Below, in pieces: positions 24,344 to 33,717 of a stretch of DNA of 64,000 bases. Under the pieces are notes generated by a model. The model saw only the letters and a program-made list of their open reading frames with translations. It made no database searches and was not told the DNA's origin. This DNA is from Sphingobium sp. 15-1 (GTDB lineage: Bacteria > Pseudomonadota > Alphaproteobacteria > Sphingomonadales > Sphingomonadaceae): positions 2,522,001 to 2,586,000 of the forward strand of contig NZ_JABXJG010000001.1 in assembly GCF_013375535.1 (NCBI RefSeq), given 5' to 3'. Position 1 is the first letter of the stretch; every line of letters starts with the position of its first letter. The position numbers were made by a program, and so were the translations under genes.

Positions 24344-26995
24344 CTAGTCTTCCTGACCGGCCGCCGCCAGTTGCTTGAGCCGATAGAGTTGATCAAGCGC
24401 CTCTCGGGGGGAGAGCGCGTCGGCGTCGATCGCCACCAGCGCGGCGCGAAGAGGATCGACCTTCTCCTCGACCTGCGCGGTGGCGGCGGCGAACAGAGGC
24501 AGGTCGTCCAGCCCCGCCGCGATGCCGCCGGTCTTGGCCTTGCCCGCTTCGAGGCGCGCCAGAACGTCTTTCGCCCGCTTGAGAACGGCAGGCGGCAGTC
24601 CCGCCAGACGCGCCACGGCCAGACCATAGCTGCGATCCGCCGGACCCTCCCCAACCTCGTGCAGCAGTACCAGATCGCCCTTCCACTCCCGCGCCCGGAC
24701 ATGATGGAGCGAGAGCGAGGAAAGCGTCTCCGCCAGCCGGGTCAGCTCATGATAATGGGTTGCGAACAGGCAGCGGCAGCGATTGACCTCATGCACCGCT
24801 TCCACCACCGCCCAGGCCAGCGCCAGCCCGTCATAGGTCGACGTGCCCCGCCCGACTTCATCGAGGATCACGAAGCTGCGTTCGGTCGCCTGCGCCAGAA
24901 TCGCGGCGGTCTCGACCATCTCGACCATGAAGGTGGAGCGGCCCTTGGCCAGATTGTCCGACGCGCCGACACGGCTGAACAGCCGGTCGACCAAAGTCAG
25001 GGTCGCGGATTGCGCGGGCACATAGGCCCCCGCCTGCGCGAGAATCACGATGATCGCATTCTGCCGCAGGAAGGTCGACTTGCCGCCCATGTTCGGGCCC
25101 GTGACGAGCCAGAGCCGGTCCCCCGCCACCAGCCGGCAATCATTGGCGACGAAGGGCTGGCCGTCGCGGCGCAGCGCATCCTCAACCACGGGATGGCGGC
25201 CGCCGGTGATTTCCAGGCAAGGCCCTTCGCCGTCTTCGGGCAGGAAATGGGGCCGCTGCCAGCCGCCTTCGGCTGCGCGTTCCGCCAGCGCCGCCGCCAC
25301 GTCGAGCCGGGCGAGGGCGTCGGCGGCGCGGGCGATCTCCGCCTTGCGGGCGAGGGTGGCTTCGATAAGGTCTTCCAGATGCGCCGCCTCCGCGACCAGC
25401 GCATGGGCGCCTGCCTGTGCCACGCGGCTCGCCTGTTCGTGCAGGTCGACCGAATTGAAGCGCACCACCCCGGCCAGCGTCTGGCGATGGGTGAAGCCGC
25501 TGTCGGGCTGCATCAACTGGTCGGCGGCGCGGGCAGGCACCTCGACATGATAGCCAAGCACGCCATTATGCCGAATCTTGAGCGAGGCGATGCCGGTCTG
25601 CTCGCGATATTTCGCCTCCAGCGCGGCGATGGCGCGGCGGCCGTCCCCGGCGAGGCGGCGCAGCTCGTCCAGCGCGGCGTCATAGCCGTCCGCGATATAG
25701 CCGCCATTGGCGGTCTCGGTCGGCGGGCTGGGGACGAGGGCGCGCGACAGGCTGTCGACCAGCGCGCCATGGCCATCCAGCCAGGGCAGCAATTGCGTCA
25801 GCAGCAAGGGCTGATCGGGCAGCCGCCCCAACCGCTCGCGCAACAATCGCGCTTCGCCCAGCCCGTCGCGCAATTGGCCAAGATCGCGGGGGCTTCCCCG
25901 GCCCATCGCGAGACGGCCCAATGCGCGGCCGATGTCGGGCAAGGCGCGCAGCGCCACGCGCAACTGATCGCGCAGCAGGGAGTCGTCATGGAAGAGTTGC
26001 ACCAGCCCCAGCCGCGCTTCGATCCCGGCCTGGTCCATCAGCGGTGCGGACAGGTCCTGCGCCAGCAGGCGCGCGCCCGCGCCCGTGACGGTCCGGTCGA
26101 CCGCGCCCAGCAGGCTGCCCGCCCGCGTGCCGTTCATGGTGGCGGTGATCTCCAGACTCTCTCGCGTCGCGGCGTCGATGGCGACGTGCCCGCCGCTGGT
26201 TTTCCGCATCGGCGGGGCAAGGAAGGGCAGGGTGCCCTTGCCCGCATGGTCGAGATAGGAGAGCAGGCCGCCCATCGCCGCCAGCTCGGCGCGGCCGAAC
26301 TGGCCGAAGCCGTCCAGCGTGGCGACGCCGAAAATTCGTTTCAGCGCCGCTTCGGCCCGGCTGCTGGAAAAGGCGGCACGGTCGAACGGGTGGGAGTCCG
26401 GCAGTTCCAGCTCCAGCCCGTCCGGCAGCACGATCTCGCTTGGCCGCAGCCGCGCCAGTTCGGCGGGTAGATCGGCCGCCCGCAAGGTCAGGGTCTCGAA
26501 CCGCCCGGTCGAAATATCGGCGGCGGCCAGGCCATATTCGCCCGTCTCCTCGCCGCCGACCTGCGCCAGCGCGACCAGCATATTGTCGCGCCGACTGTCG
26601 AGCAGCGTCTCCTCGGTCAGCGTGCCCGCCGTCACGTAACGGACGATGGCGCGGGCGACGAGGGACTTGGACCCGCGCGCCTTGGCTTCGGCGGGCGTTT
26701 CGGTTTGCTCCGCGATGGCGACGCGATGGCCCGCCTTGATCAGCCGCGCCAGATAGGATTCCGCGCTGTGCACCGGCACGCCGCACATCGGGATCGGCGC
26801 GCCGCCATGCTCGCCCCGGCTGGTGAGCGCGATGTCGAGCGTCGCCGCCGCCGCCTTCGCATCCTCGAAGAACAGCTCGAAAAAGTCGCCCATGCGGTAG
26901 AAGAGCAGGCAATCCTGCGCCTCCGCCTTCAGCGCAAGATATTGCGCCATCATAGGCGTCGCCTGTTGCGTGGATGTGTCGATCGTTCGCGCCAT
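24344..26995 (-). CDS. mutS: DNA mismatch repair protein MutS
   Basis: Recognises mismatches and recruits MutL. The 883-residue protein has the N-terminal mismatch-binding motif DCLLFYRMGDFFELFFEDA with the Phe-x-Glu pair. Connector, core and clamp domains follow. The C-terminal ATPase has Walker A TGPNMGGKSTFLRQ, Walker B SFVILDEVGRGTSTYDG and the ATHYHELTRL motif. I chose the ATG at 26995 (MARTIDTSTQQ). The frame is open to 27160, but that part would enter the palindromic element at 27095-27238. glnD follows after 9 bp. Confidence 0.95.
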   Translation of the reverse strand: MARTIDTSTQQATPMMAQYLALKAEAQDCLLFYRMGDFFELFFEDAKAAAATLDIALTSRGEHGGAPIPMCGVPVHSAESYLARLIKAGHRVAIAEQTETPAEAKARGSKSLVARAIVRYVTAGTLTEETLLDSRRDNMLVALAQVGGEETGEYGLAAADISTGRFETLTLRAADLPAELARLRPSEIVLPDGLELELPDSHPFDRAAFSSSRAEAALKRIFGVATLDGFGQFGRAELAAMGGLLSYLDHAGKGTLPFLAPPMRKTSGGHVAIDAATRESLEITATMNGTRAGSLLGAVDRTVTGAGARLLAQDLSAPLMDQAGIEARLGLVQLFHDDSLLRDQLRVALRALPDIGRALGRLAMGRGSPRDLGQLRDGLGEARLLRERLGRLPDQPLLLTQLLPWLDGHGALVDSLSRALVPSPPTETANGGYIADGYDAALDELRRLAGDGRRAIAALEAKYREQTGIASLKIRHNGVLGYHVEVPARAADQLMQPDSGFTHRQTLAGVVRFNSVDLHEQASRVAQAGAHALVAEAAHLEDLIEATLARKAEIARAADALARLDVAAALAERAAEGGWQRPHFLPEDGEGPCLEITGGRHPVVEDALRRDGQPFVANDCRLVAGDRLWLVTGPNMGGKSTFLRQNAIIVILAQAGAYVPAQSATLTLVDRLFSRVGASDNLAKGRSTFMVEMVETAAILAQATERSFVILDEVGRGTSTYDGLALAWAVVEAVHEVNRCRCLFATHYHELTRLAETLSSLSLHHVRAREWKGDLVLLHEVGEGPADRSYGLAVARLAGLPPAVLKRAKDVLARLEAGKAKTGGIAAGLDDLPLFAAATAQVEEKVDPLRAALVAIDADALSPREALDQLYRLKQLAAAGQED

Positions 26996-27094
26996 GGCAC
27001 AGCGGATAGCGTGAAGCCCGGCCTCATGCCAGTGCTGCAAGAAACGGCGTGAAAATTGCGCTTCTCGCACTTGCCCACACGATATTCTTACCGC

Positions 27095-27238
27095 TAGGGC
27101 GGTCCGGCATTCAGCCCATTCGGGCCTGCAAAGCGCGATTTTCTGCGCTTCGGTGCTCACATACTTGAGTATGCTGCGCTCCGATGCTCGAAAATCACCC
27201 TTTTCGGCTCCGCCTGAACTGAATGCCGGACCGCCCTA
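27095..27238. repeat. 144-bp extended palindrome, element B
   Basis: The outer arms TAGGGCGGTCCGGCATTCAG and their reverse complement match perfectly over 20 bp. The inner parts pair imperfectly to a tip CATACT-TG-AGTATG. It shares the inner core with the element at 18918-19061, but arms and tip are unrelated in sequence. It lies in the promoter gap between divergent mutS and maeB. Confidence 0.82.
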
Positions 27239-27279
27239 CGGGCGAGCTTATTGTTTCAAACAAGGGGGTGGGTGCAGCC

Positions 27280-29541
27280 ATGACCGACAAGTCGAATGTG
27301 GAATTTTCCGAGCGCGAGGCGCTGTTCTTCCACTCGACGGGACGCCCCGGCAAGATCGAGATCATCGCGTCCAAGCCGATGGCGACCCAGCGCGATCTTT
27401 CGCTCGCTTATTCGCCCGGCGTCGCGGTGCCGGTGCGCGCCATCGCGGAAGACCCGGCGACCGCCTATGACTATACCGCGAAGGGCAATCTGGTCGCGGT
27501 CATCTCCAACGGCACGGCGATCCTGGGCCTGGGCAATCTGGGGGCGCTGGCGTCCAAGCCGGTGATGGAGGGCAAGGCGGTGCTGTTCAAGCGCTTTGCC
27601 GATGTCGATTCCATCGACATCGAACTCAAGACCGAGGATGTCGACAAGTTCATCGACGCCGTCGAGCTGATGGAGCCGACCTTCGGCGGCATCAACCTGG
27701 AGGACATCAAGGCCCCGGAATGCTTCATCATCGAACAGACGCTGAAGGAGCGGATGAACATTCCGGTCTTCCATGACGACCAGCACGGCACCGCGATCAT
27801 CGCGGCGGCGGGCGTCATCAACGCGGCGATGCTGACCGGCCGCGAGATGAAGGACATGAAGGTGGTGGTGAACGGCGCGGGCGCGGCGTCCATCTCCTGC
27901 ACCGAACTGATCAAGGCGCTGGGCGTCCAGCATGACAATGTCATCATGTGCGACAGCAAGGGCGTGATCTACCAGGGCCGCACCGAGGGCATGAACCAGT
28001 GGAAGTCGGCCCATGCGGTGAAGACCGACGCCCGCACCCTGGCCGAAGCGGTGAAGGGCGCGGACGTGTTCCTGGGCCTGTCCGTCGCGGGCGCCATGAG
28101 TCAGGACATGGTGAAGTCGATGGCGGACAAGCCGATCATCTTCGCCATGGCGAACCCCGACCCGGAAATCTCGCCGCCCGAAGCGCATGCGGTGCGCCCC
28201 GACGCCATCGTCGCCACCGGCCGGTCGGACTATCCCAATCAGGTCAACAATGTGCTGGGCTTCCCCTTCATCTTCCGCGGCGCGCTCGACGTGCGGGCGA
28301 CCGGGATCAACGAGCCGATGAAGCTCGCGGCCGCCAAGGCGATCGCTAACCTCGCGCGCGAGCAGGTGCCGGAGGAAGTGGCCAAGGCCTATGGCCGCTC
28401 GCACAGCTTCGGCCCGGATTACATCATCCCCGCGCCCTTCGACCCGCGTCTGATGGAGGTCGTCCCCTCCGCCGTCGCGCAGGCGGCGATGGAAACCGGC
28501 GTCGCGCAGAAGCCGATTGCGGACATGGCCGCCTATCGCCAGTCGTTGAAGGCCCGGCTCAATCCGACCACGTCCGTCCTGACCACCGCCTATGAAGTGG
28601 CGAAGGCCAATCCCAAGCGCGTCGTCTTTGCCGAAGCGGAAGAGGAAGTGGTGCTGCGCGCCGCGATCCAGTTCCGGACGCTGGGTTACGGCATCCCCGT
28701 GCTGGTCGGGCGCGGCCATGTCTATGACAAGCTCAAGGAACTGGGCGTGCAGGACCCGGAGAGCTTCGAACTGCACAACAGCGTCAACTCGCCGCTGGTG
28801 CCGGAGATGGTCGACACGCTCTACAAGCGGCTCCAGCGCCGGGGCTATTTGCGCCGCGACTGCGAGCGGATGGTCAATCGCGACCGCAACATCTTCGGCT
28901 CGCTGCTGGTGAAGATGGGTCATGCCGATGCGATGATCACCGGCATGACCCGGCCCTTCGCCCAGACGCTGCGCGAAGTGAAGCGGGTGATGGACCCGGC
29001 GGCGGACCGCACCCCCTTCGGCATCCATGTGCTGGTGACGAAGGACAAGACGGTGTTCCTGGCCGACACCACGGTCAATGAGCGTCCTTCGGCGCAGGAA
29101 CTGGCGGACATTGCGGAAGGCACGGTGGCGGTCGCCCGCCGCATGGGCCATGACCCGCGTGTCGCCTTCCTCTCCTATTCCAATTTCGGCAACCCGCCGG
29201 GCAGCTTCCTTGAAAATATGCGCGAAGCGATCAAGGTGTTGGAAGAGCGGGATGTCGACTTCGAATTTGAAGGCGAAATGACCGTCGACGCGGCGCTCAA
29301 CCCGACGGTGATGAAGAATTACCCCTTCAGCCGCCTGTCCGGCCCGGCCAATATCCTGGTGATGCCGGGCCTCCAGTCGGCCAATATTTCGGCCAAGCTG
29401 CTGCGCGAACTGGGCGGCGCGACCATGATCGGACCGATGCTGGTCGGCATGGACAAGTCCGTGCAGATCGCCACCATGGCGTCCAATGCTTCGGAATTGC
29501 TGACGCTGGCGGTGCTGGCTTCGGCGGGCGTGGCGGTCTGA
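27280..29541 (+). CDS. maeB: NADP-dependent malic enzyme with phosphotransacetylase-like domain
   Basis: Oxidatively decarboxylates malate to pyruvate with NADP+. In the 753-residue protein, residues 1-430 are the malic enzyme (LAYSPGVAVPVRAIAEDP, VFHDDQHGTAIIAAAGVINA and GAGAASISCTELI). Residues about 440-753 are the phosphate acetyltransferase-like domain typical of MaeB (VFAEAEEEVVLRAAIQFR, GHADAMITGMTRPF, NILVMPGLQSANISAKLLRELGGATMIGP). That domain usually has a regulatory role in acetyl-CoA sensing. I chose the ATG at 27280, preceded by a G-rich site. An open antisense frame over it is a shadow. Confidence 0.94.
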   Translation: MTDKSNVEFSEREALFFHSTGRPGKIEIIASKPMATQRDLSLAYSPGVAVPVRAIAEDPATAYDYTAKGNLVAVISNGTAILGLGNLGALASKPVMEGKAVLFKRFADVDSIDIELKTEDVDKFIDAVELMEPTFGGINLEDIKAPECFIIEQTLKERMNIPVFHDDQHGTAIIAAAGVINAAMLTGREMKDMKVVVNGAGAASISCTELIKALGVQHDNVIMCDSKGVIYQGRTEGMNQWKSAHAVKTDARTLAEAVKGADVFLGLSVAGAMSQDMVKSMADKPIIFAMANPDPEISPPEAHAVRPDAIVATGRSDYPNQVNNVLGFPFIFRGALDVRATGINEPMKLAAAKAIANLAREQVPEEVAKAYGRSHSFGPDYIIPAPFDPRLMEVVPSAVAQAAMETGVAQKPIADMAAYRQSLKARLNPTTSVLTTAYEVAKANPKRVVFAEAEEEVVLRAAIQFRTLGYGIPVLVGRGHVYDKLKELGVQDPESFELHNSVNSPLVPEMVDTLYKRLQRRGYLRRDCERMVNRDRNIFGSLLVKMGHADAMITGMTRPFAQTLREVKRVMDPAADRTPFGIHVLVTKDKTVFLADTTVNERPSAQELADIAEGTVAVARRMGHDPRVAFLSYSNFGNPPGSFLENMREAIKVLEERDVDFEFEGEMTVDAALNPTVMKNYPFSRLSGPANILVMPGLQSANISAKLLRELGGATMIGPMLVGMDKSVQIATMASNASELLTLAVLASAGVAV

Positions 29542-29600
29542 CGCGACGCCGCCCAATGTGAGGGGTGGCTACTATGGCGGAATCGAAGTTCATTACATTA

Positions 29601-29689
29601 TCGTCATCCCGGGCTTGACCCGGGGTCCCGCTTCCTCTCCTGTACTGACTGAAGAAAAGCGGGATCCCGGGTCAAGCCCGGGATGACGA
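29601..29689. repeat. GTCATCCCGGGCTTGACCCGGG-type REP palindrome
   Basis: TCGTCATCCCGGGCTTGACC then CGGGGTCCCGCTT pairs with AAGCGGGATCCCGGGTCAAG then CCCGGGATGACGA, about 32 bp of stem with one mismatch, around a 22-nt loop. Very similar palindromes are widespread between genes in alphaproteobacteria. It lies in the maeB-RTX gap (29542-29803), which holds no gene and no other clear signal. Confidence 0.88.
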
Positions 29690-29803
29690 AATCAATGGAG
29701 CGAATTTCCGATTCAGGTAACTAGAGGCGGCCATGTGTTGCCGTTAGGCGCGCTTCAACGCAATGGCGGCCCGCCAGCCACCTGACTGACCTTCCGAAAC
29801 CCG

Positions 29804-32800
29804 CTAAAAGAAGCTGCTAGAATCCACCCCGGCCAGCGTGTTGACGCCGAGCAGTTGCACGCTCTGTTCGAACGCCCCGTCGCCATTGGCGTCGTAGAAG
29901 ATCCATCCGTCGGTCGTCCCAGCGACGAAGGTCACATGATTGACCCCGGCGGTCATATTGGCGGCCGCCAGCGCGTCGGCAAAATTATTGGTGGCGATCG
30001 CCCTCTCCGCATAATCGGCGGCGGGCAGGCTGCCGGTCAGGAAGTCGAGGTCGATGCGGTCGCCCTCGCTCGCCTTGAAATCAGTGATCCGGTCATAGCT
30101 CGCCGTGTTGAGCGTCGTGTCGCCCCGGTTGAAGACGAACATATCCGCCTCCGTCCCGCCGGTCAGCATATCCTTGCCCGCGCCGCCGATCAGCGTGTCG
30201 CTGCCCGCGCCGCCCTTCAGCGTGTCGCCTGCCGCGCCGCCGTCCAGCAGGTCGTTGCCCGCGCCGCCGTCCAGGCTGTCCTGCCCGTCCTCGCCATAGA
30301 GCCGGTCGTCGCCCGCATTGCCCAATAGCGTGTCGTTGCCCAGCCCACCCCAAAGGGCGTTGTGGCCGCCATTGCCAGTGATGGTGTTGGCCAGCTCATT
30401 GCCGGTGCCGTCGATATTGTCTGTGCCGGTCAGCACCAGCTTCTCGATCTCGGCGGCCATCTTGTAGCTGACCGAGGCGTTGACCTGATCGATGCCTTCG
30501 CCCGCCAGTTCGAAGATCAGATCGTCATTGGCGCTGTTGCCGTCATCGGACCAACTGTCGACGACATAGCTGTCATTGCCCAGGCCCCCGGTCATGCTGT
30601 CCGCGCCGCCGCCGCCATCCAGATAATCGTCGCCCAGCCCGCCGATCAGCGCATCGTTGCCGTCGCCGCCGAAGAGGTTGTCGTTGTCGTCCCCGCCGTC
30701 CAGCATGTCGTTGCCGCCCATGCCGTAGAGGATGTCCGCGCCCAGCCCGCCCGACAGCATGTTCGCCGCGTCATTGCCGGTGATGCTGTTGGCCAGCTCA
30801 TTGCCGATGCCGTTGATCGCCGCCGCGCCGGTCAGTGTCAGCTTCTCGACATTGGCGGCCAGGCGATAGCTGACCGAGGCGTAGACCAGGTCGCTGCCCC
30901 CGCCCGCCAGTTCGATCACCTGGTCGTCGTTGCCGGCAAAGCCGTCGTCGGAGAAGGTGTCGACATAGAAGATGTCGTTGCCCGCGCCCCCGTCCATATA
31001 GTCGGCGCCCGCCCCACCATCGATGATGTCGTTGCCCGCCAGCGCATAGATGGTGTCGTTGAGCGCGGTCGTCTGATAGGCGAGCACGGTGGTGGTCGGG
31101 TTGATCATGTTGTTGCCGGAGGAACCGGTGATGGTCCTGCCGCCCTCCGCCACGTCGGTGATGGTGATCGACAGCGCCTGATCGTCGATATTGCTGCCGT
31201 CGGTCGCCCGGACCGTCACCTGATAGACGCCGTCGCCGTCGGCATCGAGGCGGTTTTCATAATCGGGCGGATTGATGAAGGACAGCGCGCCCGTCACCGC
31301 GTCGATGGTGAAGAGCGCCGCGTCGGCCCCGCCCCATATGGCGAAGCCGGGCGTGGTGCCGTCCGCGTCGGTGGCGGCGACGGTCGTGACCGCGCTGCCA
31401 TTTTCCGCCATGCCGATCGCCGCCGATGCGCCGCCGCCATTGGAGGTGATGACCGGGGCATTGTCGTTCACGTTGGTGATGCCGATGGCCAGCGTCTGGG
31501 TGACGCTGTTGGCGCCGTCGCTGGCCCGGACGATCACATTGTAGATGCGGTCGCCATTGCTGTCATTGGGCACTTCATAATCGGGCGCGGTCTTGAAGCT
31601 GAGCGCGCCGGTCGCTGCATCGATGGTGAAGAGCGCCGCGTCCGCGCCGCCGCCGATCGTATAGCTGAGCGCCGTTCCGTCGGCGTCGCTGGCCTGCACC
31701 GTGGCGGCGAGCAGGCTGTTTTCGGCCACCGACAGGGCGATCGAGGCCGCCCCGCCATAGGAGGTCAGCATCGGCGCATTGTCGTTGAGATTGGCGACGG
31801 TCACGGCCAGCGACTGCTGGTCGGTGTTGGCGCCGTCGCTGGCCTGCACGATCACGTCATAGACATTGTCGTGATCGGCGTCGGCCGCCGCCTCATAATC
31901 AGGCGCGGTCCTGAAGCTGAGCGCGCCGGTCGTCGCATCGATGGTGAAGAGCGCGGCGTCCGCTCCGCCGACGATGGCGTAGCTGATCGACGGCCCGTCC
32001 GCGTCGGTCGCCGTCACGGTCGTCACGGCGGTCGCATTCTCATTGACCGCGATCGCCGCCGAAGCGCCGCCGCCATTGGAGGTGATGACCGGCGCAAAAC
32101 CGTCCGGCACGTCGCGCACGGTCATGGACAGCGCCTGCGTGTCCATCCCGCCATTGCCGTCATTGGCGGCGACGATCAGTTGATAGACATTGTCGCCGTC
32201 GGCATCGGCCGGGCTTTCGAAATTGGGCGCCGCGATGAAGCGCAGCGCGCCCGTCACGGCATCGATGGCGAACAGCGCGGCATCGTCGCCGCCGATGATG
32301 GAGAAGCCGACCGTCTGCCCCGCATCCGGATCGGTCGCGGTGACGGTGGTGACGGCCGTGCCGTTTTCATCGATGGCCAGCGCCGCGCTCGCGCCGCCGC
32401 CATTGGAGGTGATGACCGGCGGCGCGTTCAAGGCCGTGGAGGCTGTGGTCATGTCCGCGAACTGGAAGAACTCGACATTGCGGATCGTCTTGCTGCCCTC
32501 CGGCGATCCGGCGCGCTGGTCGACCGCGATGAAGCTGCCGTCGGTCTGCAGCGTGAAGACATAATCCATCCGGTTGCCGGAAAAGACGATGGTGTCGGTA
32601 TCGGCGCTGCCGTCGATCACATCGCTGCCGGCACCCGCGAGGATCGTGTCGTTGCCCGCGCCGCCATGCATATAATCGTTGCCGGCGCCGCCATCGAGCA
32701 GATCGTCGCCCGTGCCGCCATAGAGTTCGTCATTGCCCGCGCCGCCGTAAAGCAAGTCGCTGCCCGCATCGCCGTTCAGCGTGTCGTTGCTGTTGGTGTC

Positions 32801-33541
32801 GGCATCGTCGCCATAGAGCGTGTCGTTGCCGGTCCCGCCCGACAGATTGTCACCGCCGGCCTGGCCGTAGAGGATGTCGTCGTCATCGCCGCCGGTCATC
32901 TTGTCGCTGCCGCGGCCGCCATAGAGTATGTCGTTGCCCGCGCCGCCGTCGATATTGTCGTCCCCGGCGATGGCGTTGAAGCCCAGATCGTCGCCATAGA
33001 GCAGGTCGTTGCCCGCGCCGCCGGATATGGTGTCGCTGCCGCGCCAGCCGAAGATGATGTCGTCGCCCGCGTCGCCCTGCAGATTGTCCTTGCCCGCGCC
33101 GCCGATGATGATGTCGTTGCCCAGCCCTGCCTGGACCAGCGCATCCTTGGCATAATCGACCCCGCCCGCGTCGTGCGCCGTCAGGTCTATGATGTCGTCG
33201 CCATCGCCCAGCCAGAATTGCTCGATATTGTCGAAGCTGCCGAAACCGCCGGAAATCACGCCATTATTGTAGAAGATCGCATCGGCCAGGTTGGACCCGT
33301 AGATGACGTCCGTGCCGGTGCCGCCCATCAGCAGGTCCATGGAAATCTGAATGTTCGCCGCGGTCAGTTGATAGGCCGTGCCGCTGCCGGTGAGGATCGC
33401 GGAGTTCCAGACGAGCTGCGCCAGCACCGCGTCGGGGCGCACCATGTCCAGATTGGCGAGTCGGGTGAAGGCGAAGAACTGGTCCTTTTCGCTGCCTGCC
33501 ATGATGGTCTGGCTGCCCACCACATTGAAAAAATTCGCCAT
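29804..33541 (-). CDS. Large RTX/cadherin-type calcium-binding secreted protein
   Basis: A 1245-residue protein without an N-terminal signal peptide, as expected for type I secretion. An N-terminal RTX block (about 75-320) has repeated GGxGxDxUx nonapeptides (GGAGKDNLQGDAGDDIIFG). Four cadherin-like modules of about 107 residues follow, starting near 375, 484, 590 and 697, each with (V/L)TSxGGxAS and DADGDxxYxVxVxAxDG. A second RTX block lies at about 800-1150. The C-terminus resembles serralysin C-terminal domains and ends in hydrophobic residues (GVDSSSFF), a type I signal. The likely role is adhesion or a matrix component near the polysaccharide genes. No secretion genes are adjacent. Confidence 0.88.
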   Translation of the reverse strand: MANFFNVVGSQTIMAGSEKDQFFAFTRLANLDMVRPDAVLAQLVWNSAILTGSGTAYQLTAANIQISMDLLMGGTGTDVIYGSNLADAIFYNNGVISGGFGSFDNIEQFWLGDGDDIIDLTAHDAGGVDYAKDALVQAGLGNDIIIGGAGKDNLQGDAGDDIIFGWRGSDTISGGAGNDLLYGDDLGFNAIAGDDNIDGGAGNDILYGGRGSDKMTGGDDDDILYGQAGGDNLSGGTGNDTLYGDDADTNSNDTLNGDAGSDLLYGGAGNDELYGGTGDDLLDGGAGNDYMHGGAGNDTILAGAGSDVIDGSADTDTIVFSGNRMDYVFTLQTDGSFIAVDQRAGSPEGSKTIRNVEFFQFADMTTASTALNAPPVITSNGGGASAALAIDENGTAVTTVTATDPDAGQTVGFSIIGGDDAALFAIDAVTGALRFIAAPNFESPADADGDNVYQLIVAANDGNGGMDTQALSMTVRDVPDGFAPVITSNGGGASAAIAVNENATAVTTVTATDADGPSISYAIVGGADAALFTIDATTGALSFRTAPDYEAAADADHDNVYDVIVQASDGANTDQQSLAVTVANLNDNAPMLTSYGGAASIALSVAENSLLAATVQASDADGTALSYTIGGGADAALFTIDAATGALSFKTAPDYEVPNDSNGDRIYNVIVRASDGANSVTQTLAIGITNVNDNAPVITSNGGGASAAIGMAENGSAVTTVAATDADGTTPGFAIWGGADAALFTIDAVTGALSFINPPDYENRLDADGDGVYQVTVRATDGSNIDDQALSITITDVAEGGRTITGSSGNNMINPTTTVLAYQTTALNDTIYALAGNDIIDGGAGADYMDGGAGNDIFYVDTFSDDGFAGNDDQVIELAGGGSDLVYASVSYRLAANVEKLTLTGAAAINGIGNELANSITGNDAANMLSGGLGADILYGMGGNDMLDGGDDNDNLFGGDGNDALIGGLGDDYLDGGGGADSMTGGLGNDSYVVDSWSDDGNSANDDLIFELAGEGIDQVNASVSYKMAAEIEKLVLTGTDNIDGTGNELANTITGNGGHNALWGGLGNDTLLGNAGDDRLYGEDGQDSLDGGAGNDLLDGGAAGDTLKGGAGSDTLIGGAGKDMLTGGTEADMFVFNRGDTTLNTASYDRITDFKASEGDRIDLDFLTGSLPAADYAERAIATNNFADALAAANMTAGVNHVTFVAGTTDGWIFYDANGDGAFEQSVQLLGVNTLAGVDSSSFF

Positions 33542-33717
33542 GCTCGCCCCCTGTCCAGCGTCCTCATGAAAGGTCGCAGAGCTGTAGCTGCAAATGGCGC
33601 GGGCGCGGTGGGGGCATAGGGATAAGGGCTACTTCATCGGGAGTGCGCCGATGGGCTTAGCGCCATCCATTCGGGTTCAGTAGGAACATGGCAGCATGTA
33701 GCAGTCCGGAAGGTGGA

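Noticed and set aside
24242..26470. 742-codon open frame on the + strand
   Set aside because: It lies opposite mutS and glnD, whose motifs are intact. Composition (His, Gln, Arg, Gly rich) is that of an antisense shadow in high-GC DNA.
27256..29556. 766-codon open frame on the - strand
   Set aside because: Antisense to maeB, with no recognisable domain.
30362..33619. 1085-codon open frame on the + strand
   Set aside because: Antisense to the RTX protein gene; its apparent repeats mirror the RTX and cadherin repeats of the real gene.
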